Shown one piece after another: positions 1 through 5,402 of a stretch of DNA of 7,037 nucleotides; the stretch's first letter is position 1, and each line of letters begins with the position of its first letter. The notes beneath the pieces are model-generated. The model did no database searches. It saw only the letters and a program-made list of their open reading frames with translations, and was not told the DNA's origin. The DNA is from Verrucomicrobiota bacterium (GTDB taxonomy: Bacteria; Verrucomicrobiota; Verrucomicrobiia; Opitutales; UBA2995): contig JAPUIL010000158.1 in NCBI GenBank assembly GCA_027297085.1, forward strand, positions 1-7,037, written 5' to 3'. Both the position numbers and the translations under genes were made by a program.

Positions 1-38
1 ATCTAGATAAATGTGTTCCAATCAAGTGAAGCTCGATC

Positions 39-67
39 TTGCATCTTTTAATTAATAGAAATAGATT
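39..67 (+). promoter_or_regulatory. possible sigma70-type promoter upstream of the first A-T gene
   Basis: TTGCAT at 39-44 and TAGATT at 62-67 are separated by 17 bases. The -10 element matches the consensus at four of six positions, while the -35 keeps only its TTG. The AT-rich spacer fits a promoter, but the match is weak and the inferred leader would be about 70 bases. No Shine-Dalgarno sequence is evident before the ATG at 146. Confidence 0.2.
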
Positions 68-145
68 CTCCTGTTTTGGTTAACCCCGTTTGGGCCTTTC
101 GAACCTTTTTGCGAAGCAACAAGAAACTCCCGCCTTCAAGCTGTA

Positions 146-1957
146 ATGAATCATTTACCCCCAAAGTCACACCAGGATTTTATACGTGCTACTTGTTATC
201 TCCAGAGCACGCCGCGTCTTGAGTTTACCGATGACGCCGCTCTCACTCAGTCTATCTGTGATCGCTTCGATGAAGTCGTTAAACGCTACCCTCATAACCT
301 CGCTCTAAAATCCCGTTCGAGGACTCTTACGTATACGGACTTGGATTCTCAGGCAAACGGTCTTGCCCAGAGCTTACTCAGGCTTGGCCTGAATACCCAC
401 GAACGTATTGGCCTGCTTTTTAACCACAGTGCCCTGGCTATCCTGGCTCAGATTGGTGTTCTCAAGGCAGGATATACACGAGTAGATTTGAGCATTTCCT
501 TTCCGCCTCGACGTCTGAAACAGATTATGGAGGCCTGCAATATCCGTTACCTTATCACTCGGTCCGCGCATTTGCCCTTGGCTGAACGTTTGGTTGATCA
601 GAATTCCTATATAATCAATCTGGACGATGCAGATCTACTTTTACTCGGCAACGGTCTCAATCTGCAGTTACCTCCAACGGCTCCCGCAACAGTCAGTTAT
701 TCTTCCGGATCGACTGGAGAGCCCAAGCAGATGATCCGGGACCATGTCAACGAAATGCATTCCATCTATCGTGTTACTAACTCTATCGGAATTAATTCTC
801 AAGACCGCATGCTTTTCACAATGAGTGGTGTGGCTATACCGTTTCACGCCCTGGCACATGGCGCCTGTTATTACCCTACAGATCTTCGGTATGATGGTGA
901 CCTGGTTGCGTTGATCGATTGGATCAGAGATGAAAAAATTTCGATCCTTCGAACAGCGGTTTCAACCTTTCGTGCCCTGTGCTGGTCGCTTCGGGACTCG
1001 GATGATTTTCCAGATCTTCGACTCATAGTGCTGCAAGGAGAGCCGGTTTTCCGGGCGGATGTAGATGCCTACAAAAAACGATTTCCAGATCACTGCGTAT
1101 TAGTCAGTACGTTCGGTGTTTCCGAGTTCGGAGACTTTGCCCATTATCTGGTCGACAAATCCAGCGAGATTACAACGCCCATCGTTCCAGGTGGCTACCC
1201 CCTGACCGGTGTTGAAGTGGTATTGATCAGGGACGATGACTCGGAAGAGAAAGAGATCGGTGAAATTGGCATTCGTGGTTCATTTATAAGCGATGCAACG
1301 TCGAAAAGACTTGGTGGGCTTACCTATACTACTGGAGACTTAGGTAGGATGAGTCCTGACGGGTGCATCTATCATACGGGTCGTAAAGATTTTCAGGTGA
1401 AGATCAGGGGTAATCGCGTTGACTTGCTGGCTGTCGAAGCAGCCTTGCTCGATTTGGATGGTATTTCGCAAACGGCCGTTGTTGGGCACAAGGATTCCAG
1501 CGGAGATGTTAATCTGGTTGCCTATATCGAATCGCCTTCAATAGATACTGAGAGTGTTCAGCAGAAACTGAGAGCCACGTTGCCTGACTATATGGTACCA
1601 AACCTTTTACTCTGCCAGGAGAAACTGCCGAGAACGCTGACAGGAAAAATTGATCGAAAATCATTGCCGGCACCAACAATTAATCAGTCATCTGCTACTT
1701 CTAACGAAGCTGAAGACGTTCAGGAGTTACCTGAGACATGCAGAATCATGATGGAAATCTGGAAAGAAGTACTACAGTTGGATCGGATAGGCCTGGATGA
1801 CTACTTTCTGGAGATCGGCGGTGATTCGCTTAAGGCGATGATGGTTCTGGCGCGGATTAACCAAACATTCAATGTCAGGCTGAGTTTTCGATTGCTTTTT
1901 GAATCCGGAACGATCGTGCGTCTCTCGAGTGAAGTTGATTCACAGCTTTCAGGCTAA
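146..1957 (+). CDS. NRPS-like adenylation-carrier (A-T) didomain protein
   Basis: This 603-residue protein should activate a carboxylic acid with ATP and load it onto its own phosphopantetheine arm. The adenylation domain spans about residues 35-510: P-loop motif A3 at 185-194 (YSSGSTGEPK), an A5-like segment at 321-330 with E327, A7 at 394-401 (YTTGDLGR), A8 at 412-428, and A10 at 494-507 with the catalytic lysine K501. The carrier domain (about 530-600) has DDYFLEIGGDSL with S561 as the attachment serine. No condensation, reductase or thioesterase domain is present. Anchoring A4 on HALAHGA (234-240) puts M226 where alpha-amino-acid-activating domains carry Asp235, so the substrate may lack an alpha-amino group (inference). 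ATG 146 is supported by the paralogue at 4204, whose N-terminal length to the conserved FxEVVKR block agrees within about one residue. No convincing ribosome-binding site is visible. The nearest GT-like partner is convergent rather than downstream on the same strand. Confidence 0.93.
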   Translation: MNHLPPKSHQDFIRATCYLQSTPRLEFTDDAALTQSICDRFDEVVKRYPHNLALKSRSRTLTYTDLDSQANGLAQSLLRLGLNTHERIGLLFNHSALAILAQIGVLKAGYTRVDLSISFPPRRLKQIMEACNIRYLITRSAHLPLAERLVDQNSYIINLDDADLLLLGNGLNLQLPPTAPATVSYSSGSTGEPKQMIRDHVNEMHSIYRVTNSIGINSQDRMLFTMSGVAIPFHALAHGACYYPTDLRYDGDLVALIDWIRDEKISILRTAVSTFRALCWSLRDSDDFPDLRLIVLQGEPVFRADVDAYKKRFPDHCVLVSTFGVSEFGDFAHYLVDKSSEITTPIVPGGYPLTGVEVVLIRDDDSEEKEIGEIGIRGSFISDATSKRLGGLTYTTGDLGRMSPDGCIYHTGRKDFQVKIRGNRVDLLAVEAALLDLDGISQTAVVGHKDSSGDVNLVAYIESPSIDTESVQQKLRATLPDYMVPNLLLCQEKLPRTLTGKIDRKSLPAPTINQSSATSNEAEDVQELPETCRIMMEIWKEVLQLDRIGLDDYFLEIGGDSLKAMMVLARINQTFNVRLSFRLLFESGTIVRLSSEVDSQLSG

Positions 1958-1964
1958 GCTGTGA
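1940..1964 (+). repeat. stem-loop across the A-T stop codon
   Basis: TCACAGCTT at 1940-1948 and AAGCTGTGA at 1956-1964 are exact reverse complements (9-bp stem, 7-base loop). The TAA stop at 1955-1957 lies at the loop/stem border. No T-run follows, so this is not a textbook intrinsic terminator. It could slow decay of the A-T transcript or separate it from the convergent GNAT gene. Confidence 0.45.
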
Positions 1965-2107
1965 GTTCCAGGAATCGGTATTACGCTCGTTTGGGTTTTG
2001 TTGTAGCCATAGAAGCATGTGGCTGGGACCCAACGAACTGGTCCAAATTTCGGGGGACACGTCACGGGGTCGATGTTCATATTTCATATTTGAGTAAGGT
2101 TGTGTAA
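1961..2107 (+). CDS. short open frame, possible gene remnant
   Basis: A GTG at 1961 opens a 48-codon frame ending with TAA at 2105-2107, immediately after the A-T gene. Its translation includes RNRYYARLGF, which resembles the last helix-strand of GNAT acetyltransferases (the usual pattern is N-x-x-F/Y-Y-x-x-x-GF). It then runs through GWDPTNW, encoded inside the 35-bp repeat at 2013-2047. There is no ribosome-binding site and the frame is too short for a full domain. It is either the tail of a decayed gene or chance; function unknown. Confidence 0.2.
   Translation: MSSRNRYYARLGFVVAIEACGWDPTNWSKFRGTRHGVDVHISYLSKVV
2013..2047 (+). repeat. 35-bp inverted repeat, left copy
   Basis: This segment matches the reverse complement of 4000-4034 at 31 of 35 positions, including an uninterrupted core GTGGCTGGGACCCAA. 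Similarity stops sharply on both sides. The two copies bracket the minus-strand GNAT/GT-like/IS3 block, so homologous or site-specific exchange between them would flip it. In one frame both copies encode GWDPxNW, so the repeat could instead derive from a duplicated coding fragment. Confidence 0.7.
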
Positions 2108-2147
2108 TCAAAAGCGAACCAGTATTGTTTCACTCATAGCCCTTCCT

Positions 2148-2726
2148 TTATTTGCAGGAGTCGGATAAATCAAACCTGCAAAGGGCTCTCGGCACTCCCT
2201 CGTCACCATCTGGGAGAAATTCTTGAATTCTCCACCCGGCTGATTCGAAAAAGCGTAAGGCACGAGTATTCTCTTTCATCACGCAGAGGTATGCAGTTGT
2301 GTAATTGTGGCTACGCATATGTGATACCGCAAGGTTGACCAGACGCCGCCCCAGTCCATTGCCCATAAATTTTGGATGAACGTGCATGGCCCCAAGGAAG
2401 GCAATCTTGCCAGATTCATCACTGTACTGACGAATCGGATCCGGCCTAATGGAGACCATTCCTACGATATCGTCCTCGTTTTTAGCGACCCAAACCTTGA
2501 TACGATTATCACTCAAGCGCTCTTTCCAATTCTCTTCATATTGGCTCAGATCCCTACTCTCAAGCCAATCCTGTGAAGCATAAGGCTGGAAGGATACGGT
2601 GTGACTGAGATAATGCAAAGAAGCGAGCTCAAGCCAGTCTTCAGGCACGGCCTTTCTAAGGATTACCTGACCCTTCGCGAATTTAGTAATTATTGGTAGG
2701 GCTTGGTGATGTTCTTCCGTCTTCAA
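2148..2726 (-). CDS. GNAT-family N-acetyltransferase
   Basis: The product should transfer an acyl group, usually acetyl from acetyl-CoA, to an amine. Numbered from the proposed TTG start (192 aa), the GNAT fold begins at about residue 19 (GQVILRKAVPEDW). The acetyl-CoA-binding motif A is at 113-129 (AMHVHPKFMGNGLGRRL), with MGNGLG as the pyrophosphate loop. Motif B follows as ENTRALRFFESAGW at 152-165. The frame is open upstream to 2933, but that extension runs antigenically unlike any GNAT N-terminus and lies inside the conserved C-terminal half of the upstream GT-like gene, so it is unlikely to be translated. TTG at 2726 is the most plausible late start and gives a 44-base overlap with the GT-like gene. 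It lacks a well-spaced Shine-Dalgarno sequence, so the start remains uncertain. The overlap argues for co-transcription and translational coupling with the GT-like protein. The acceptor substrate is unknown. Confidence 0.8.
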   Translation of the reverse strand: MKTEEHHQALPIITKFAKGQVILRKAVPEDWLELASLHYLSHTVSFQPYASQDWLESRDLSQYEENWKERLSDNRIKVWVAKNEDDIVGMVSIRPDPIRQYSDESGKIAFLGAMHVHPKFMGNGLGRRLVNLAVSHMRSHNYTTAYLCVMKENTRALRFFESAGWRIQEFLPDGDEGVPRALCRFDLSDSCK

Positions 2727-3642
2727 ACCTCGAGGCGAAGTAATCTCGCAAGAATTGATGGAGCTCCTGTTTATCGCTATTCCAGCGCCAGCAACCATTG
2801 AAATCGATGGCAATGTCAATGTATGGGTCAAATTCATTTTGTTCCAGATCAACCCGGCGACTGCTGTAGTTTCGATCTTTGATATCTCCATGCCAAAGAT
2901 GATAAATATTGCCGGGAATATATCCCAGATCACCGGCCACTTCCTGATGGAAAGATTCAGCCCATGCCATGAAATGATCCACTCTTCGCGGATTCATCAT
3001 CAAATAATCTGTCAGTTCCTTGAAATTGCCCAGCACTCCGGCAACAATGGCGCCATCCCCACCGCCAACGATGCAGGCATCGTAAATCAGGTGCCGTTCG
3101 AGAAGATCGCGCCGGGCAGCCCAGGCCAACCCATCCATGCTGCCCTGACCCCTTTTATCTGTGGATTGCATGATGTCTTCAGCGACACTGCTTTGAGCAA
3201 CGCCTCTAGCCAGAGATTCACATTTTAGGTAGCTCTTTTCAGGTGAATAACAACCGTCGGACACACCGCGGTTCAGATCGTAGGAGTATTCAAAGGGTTG
3301 AATAACCGGATGCCGCTGAAGTGCCTCGCATGCGGCTTGGGGCCAGTCTTCATTTTCGAAAACCACGTCACAATCGAGCCAAGCCACCTTGTCGCAGGAG
3401 TCAGGTAATGCCTCGATCGCCACATTGAGCAAACGTTCTTTTTGCCACATAACGTCTTTACTCTTTAGGCGAATCATCACCTCCGCATCGCTTTCATCGA
3501 GATGAAAATCTCCTGAGAAAGATAACTCCACAGTAACGAGGGGGACCTGAAGATGACGACGAAACGTCTGATAACAAACCCGCCGACTCTTGTATTGACA
3601 GGGATTGAAATAACAGGTGATCGCCCAAAGGCTACTATTCAT
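2683..3642 (-). CDS. GT-A glycosyltransferase-like protein, copy 1
   Basis: This protein of about 319 residues is a close paralogue of the one at 5399-6340. From the ATG at 3642 it opens MNSSLWAITCYFNP, then a conserved DVMWQKERLLN block (63-73), WLDCDVVFE (88-96) with a DxD-type D-C-D metal/nucleotide-sugar motif, GLAWAARRDLLERH, IVGGGDGA (191-198), and HLWHGD (248-253). The DxD, acidic GGGD and late histidine motifs are the pattern of GT-A enzymes such as the galactosyltransferase-like families. Assignment to a sugar transferase is inference, and no donor can be named. The C-terminus runs past the paralogue's end (EDGRD) with TSPSPTNNY, overlapping the GNAT start. An upstream ATG at 3693 would add 17 residues. 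3642 is preferred because the copy-2 protein starts equally close to the WAIT motif and because a candidate promoter sits too near 3693. The gene is transcribed toward, and convergent with, the intact A-T gene. Confidence 0.85.
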   Translation of the reverse strand: MNSSLWAITCYFNPCQYKSRRVCYQTFRRHLQVPLVTVELSFSGDFHLDESDAEVMIRLKSKDVMWQKERLLNVAIEALPDSCDKVAWLDCDVVFENEDWPQAACEALQRHPVIQPFEYSYDLNRGVSDGCYSPEKSYLKCESLARGVAQSSVAEDIMQSTDKRGQGSMDGLAWAARRDLLERHLIYDACIVGGGDGAIVAGVLGNFKELTDYLMMNPRRVDHFMAWAESFHQEVAGDLGYIPGNIYHLWHGDIKDRNYSSRRVDLEQNEFDPYIDIAIDFNGCWRWNSDKQELHQFLRDYFASRFEDGRTSPSPTNNY

Positions 3643-3701
3643 CAAAGACTGACGGGGGATGTTCTCAAACTCGGGACTGCTTTGGGGTCTCATGCGTCCG
3701 A

Positions 3702-3731
3702 ATAATTGGAATTTTTGACAAACTCAGTCAA
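3702..3731 (-). promoter_or_regulatory. candidate promoter for GT-like copy 1 and GNAT
   Basis: On the minus strand TTGACT (3731-3726) and AATTAT (3707-3702) are separated by 18 bases. The -35 matches consensus at five of six positions; the -10 is poor. It would give a leader of roughly 55 bases to the ATG at 3642 and would fall too close to the ATG at 3693. It is overlapped by the inverted repeat at 3722-3744, which could be an operator. Confidence 0.3.
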
Positions 3732-3744
3732 TGGCCAACTGAGT
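3722..3744. repeat. inverted repeat ACTCAGT / ACTGAGT
   Basis: ACTCAGT at 3722-3728 and ACTGAGT at 3738-3744 are perfect 7-bp arms around a 9-base spacer that contains the palindrome TGGCCA. It overlaps the -35 candidate for the minus-strand operon. The position suits a repressor-binding site or a small leader hairpin. No T-run is adjacent on the minus strand. Confidence 0.4.
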
Positions 3745-3960
3745 GAATAAGGTACTAAAAATCCCTGATTTTCACTAAGTAAAGGTTCATAAGATACTAA
3801 GTGAAGCGCTCTATCACTTCTATTAAGGAAGCATCCGAAGCAATCACCCTGGACTTCGACACCACCGATGATCCGATGGACCTCTTCGTTGCGAAGGCCT
3901 CCGTCGGCTTCACGGAGGATACGGATAATCTGTTCAACAGTATGACGCTTTTTCTTCATG

Positions 3961-3991
3961 GATGATTTTCCTTTCAATTAGGGAAATCATC
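3961..3991 (-). repeat. 11-bp stem-loop covering the OrfA ribosome-binding site
   Basis: GATGATTTTCC (3961-3971) pairs with GGGAAATCATC (3981-3991) through 11 positions, ten Watson-Crick and one G-T, around a 9-base loop. On the minus strand it lies just before the IS3-type OrfA ATG and buries the AAAGGA ribosome-binding site. It may be the subterminal end of the IS, whose outer edge is probably near 3989 (5'-TG on the minus strand), or a device limiting transposase translation from external transcripts. Confidence 0.5.
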
Positions 3992-3999
3992 TTATTCGC

Positions 4000-4034
4000 T
4001 TTGGGCCAGTTCATTGGGTCCCAGCCACGTCCTT
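4000..4034 (-). repeat. 35-bp inverted repeat, right copy
   Basis: This is the reverse-complement partner of 2013-2047 (31/35 identities, differing at four scattered positions). It lies about 10 bases outside the presumed left end of the IS3 remnant, so the repeat is probably not part of that IS terminus. See the left copy for interpretation. Confidence 0.7.
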
Positions 4035-4203
4035 TGTGATCTCTATAGAAAAATCCGGCCTATTTCCTTCTTCCTCAAGCTCAATTCTCCAATAACGTCT
4101 CAAAGCGTGGATTCCCCCTCGGTAGGGTGAATATGGGCCGCAATTTTCCAAATCTGCCAATCGGGATCGACCTTTGTTGAAACACTTTTTTCGGTGGTTC
4201 AGT

Positions 4204-4767
4204 ATGAATCTTTCAAATCGGCAGCTTCAACAAGAAACTACAAGGTCGAAGTGCCTGATTTCTCCTAATTGTATGGGATTTGCGGATGTGGATTTAAAAA
4301 ACCAAACAATTGTTTCCCGTTTCGAGGAAGTGGTGAAGAGGTTTCCACAAAACATCGCGCTAAAGTCTCCCAGCAGAGAAATGACATACGAGCAGTTGCA
4401 CACACGTTCAAACGGCATTGCGCAGTTGCTTTTGAAAGAACATAGTTTTGGGGAACGTATAGGATTGTTGTTCAATCACTCCGTTTGTTCCGTGACAGCA
4501 CATTTGGGAGTACTAAAAGGAGGCTTATCGCGCGTGGAGTTGAATGCCTCTTGGCCCGTTTCGCGCCTTGTGCAGATAATTAAGCACTGTCAGATTCGTT
4601 GTATACTAAGTCGGACTGGTTTGAGGGAACTTGCGCAGAAATTAGCGTCAGAACAAGGGGTGGCTTTATCCATTCAATTAGTTCCCACCAAGGGCGATAC
4701 ACAGCCAAGATTGGCGAAAATGGAGTGCATAAGATCTATTACCTTACTGGAGATTTGGGCGAGATAG
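4204..4767 (+). CDS. 5' fragment of the broken A-T gene (N-terminal adenylation segment)
   Basis: The readable product is 187 residues. It contains the conserved FEEVVKRFPQNIALK block, TYEQLHTRSNGIA (A1-like), GERIGLLFNHS (A2-like) and GVLKGGLSRVELN, then leaves homology after about RELAQKLAS. The final stretch up to TAG at 4765-4767 is out-of-frame sequence. It contains no ATP-binding motif and no carrier, so it should be catalytically inert. It is best treated as part of the pseudogene, though still translatable. Confidence 0.5.
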   Translation: MNLSNRQLQQETTRSKCLISPNCMGFADVDLKNQTIVSRFEEVVKRFPQNIALKSPSREMTYEQLHTRSNGIAQLLLKEHSFGERIGLLFNHSVCSVTAHLGVLKGGLSRVELNASWPVSRLVQIIKHCQIRCILSRTGLRELAQKLASEQGVALSIQLVPTKGDTQPRLAKMECIRSITLLEIWAR

Positions 4768-5402
4768 CGCCAGACGGGTGCATTTACCACAGGGGGCGGA
4801 CAGATTTTCAGGTTAAAATTCGTGGTAACCGAGTCGATCTTTTAGAAGTAGAAGCGGCTTTATTGGAGGTAGATGGTATTTCCCAAGTGGCTGCGGTGGC
4901 ACATACCAATGACCATTTTCAGGTGAATATTGTTGCCTATATAGAAGGGGAATTGACCGATTCTCAAGTTATTCGGGAAAAATTACAAAGCTGTGTGCCA
5001 ATCCACATGATTCCCTCGCAATTTGTTTTCATGGAGTCTCTGCCTAGAACCCTATCGGGAAAAATCGACAGGCGCTCCTTGCCTCCACCGGATATTGGCC
5101 CCAGCAGGAAAACGGATTCAAAGAAAGATTTACCGGATTATTCCGATGTCCAAGAGCAGATTTTTAGGATATGGAAGGATGTCCTTAATGTCGGTCAAAT
5201 TGGGCTGCATGACCACTTTGTTGAGTTCGGGGGTGATTCCTTAAAAGCCATGATAATTCTTGCACGTCTAAACCGACGATTTGGCATTCAATTAAGTTTG
5301 CGTTCACTCTTTGACTTTGGGACGGTTTCACAGACCGCTGAGGTGATTCAAACCTTACTTCAAGCCGATAACAAGTCTTGCTCTTCGGAAGCACAACTAT
5401 GA
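4599..5402 (+). CDS. 3' fragment of the broken A-T gene: C-terminal A subdomain plus carrier
   Basis: An open frame beginning at a TTG (4599), with other internal starts such as GTG 4725, encodes the end of the adenylation domain and an intact carrier. Visible are YLTGDLGE (A7, 48-55 from the TTG), GRTDFQVKIRGNRVDLLEVEAAL (A8), LPRTLSGKIDRRSL with K155 (A10), and HDHFVEFGGDSLKAM with S214 as the phosphopantetheine serine. The downstream coding sequence has no further stops or shifts, which hints that it still evolves as protein or decayed recently. It might serve as a free-standing carrier charged in trans, for example by the intact A-T protein (speculative). It overlaps the GT-like gene by ATGA. 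Confidence 0.5.
   Translation: MYTKSDWFEGTCAEISVRTRGGFIHSISSHQGRYTAKIGENGVHKIYYLTGDLGEIAPDGCIYHRGRTDFQVKIRGNRVDLLEVEAALLEVDGISQVAAVAHTNDHFQVNIVAYIEGELTDSQVIREKLQSCVPIHMIPSQFVFMESLPRTLSGKIDRRSLPPPDIGPSRKTDSKKDLPDYSDVQEQIFRIWKDVLNVGQIGLHDHFVEFGGDSLKAMIILARLNRRFGIQLSLRSLFDFGTVSQTAEVIQTLLQADNKSCSSEAQL
5387..5402 (+). promoter_or_regulatory. ribosome-binding site and ATGA stop/start overlap
   Basis: GGAAG at 5387-5391 lies 7 bases before ATG 5399. That ATG overlaps the A-T stop TGA (5400-5402) as ATGA. This fixes the start of GT-like copy 2 in preference to the upstream in-frame TTG at 5378 and indicates translational coupling. Confidence 0.75.

Larger units (their letters stand above)
3690..3959 (-). 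pseudogene. truncated IS3-family transposase OrfA remnant
   Basis: ATG at 3959 begins MKKKRHTVEQIIRILREADGG, the typical N-terminal helix-turn-helix start of IS3-family OrfA proteins, and similarity continues faintly through EEVHR (to about 3873). The rest of the frame (ending TGA 3690-3692) does not resemble OrfA: the YRW motif, leucine zipper and the whole of OrfB are absent. The element was therefore truncated, probably by recombination next to the GT-like gene. AAAGGA at 3969-3974 (minus strand) is the original ribosome-binding site. The chimeric frame ends by overlapping a GT-like ATG (3691-3693) as ATGA, so if translated it could deliver ribosomes to that gene. The element could also have brought promoter activity. 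Confidence 0.65.
4204..5402 (+). pseudogene. second NRPS-like A-T gene, internally deleted and frameshifted
   Basis: This is a diverged paralogue of the A-T gene at 146-1957. The 5' part (frame of 4204) matches residues 1 to about 150 of the intact protein. The 3' part matches from about residue 372 to the end, but in a different frame. Roughly 230 codons (near 690 bp) are absent, including the P-loop A3, the A4-A5 substrate pocket and the aromatic/ATP-binding core. The junction falls near 4625-4650, where both alignments can be drawn through CGCAGAAATTAGCG, so short homology may have guided the deletion. ATG 4204 is preferred because GGTGG at 4193-4197 sits 6 bases upstream and the N-terminal length fits the paralogue; a TTG at 4174 is also in frame. 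As it stands no complete adenylation domain can be made. A sequencing or assembly error could explain the frame change but not the missing core. Confidence 0.8.

Noticed and set aside
374..859. Minus-strand frames inside the first A-T gene
   Set aside because: Antisense to well-conserved adenylation motifs.
2727..2933. N-terminal extension of the GNAT frame
   Set aside because: It lies in another frame of the conserved GT-like C-terminus and looks unlike any GNAT start, so a later start was used.
2755..3228. Plus-strand open frame of 157 codons opposite GT-like copy 1
   Set aside because: It is the antisense of a strongly conserved coding region and shows no recognisable domain.
4011..4225. 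Minus-strand open stretch ending RPDFSIEITKDVAGTQ at a TGA (4011-4013)
   Set aside because: The peptide looks somewhat natural, but it has no ATG, overlaps the start of the second A-T gene and resembles nothing recognised; it might be a gene remnant.
4599..4767. Programmed ribosomal frameshift joining the two A-T halves
   Set aside because: No convincing slippery heptamer was seen in the overlap, and the missing adenylation core shows a deletion rather than recoding.
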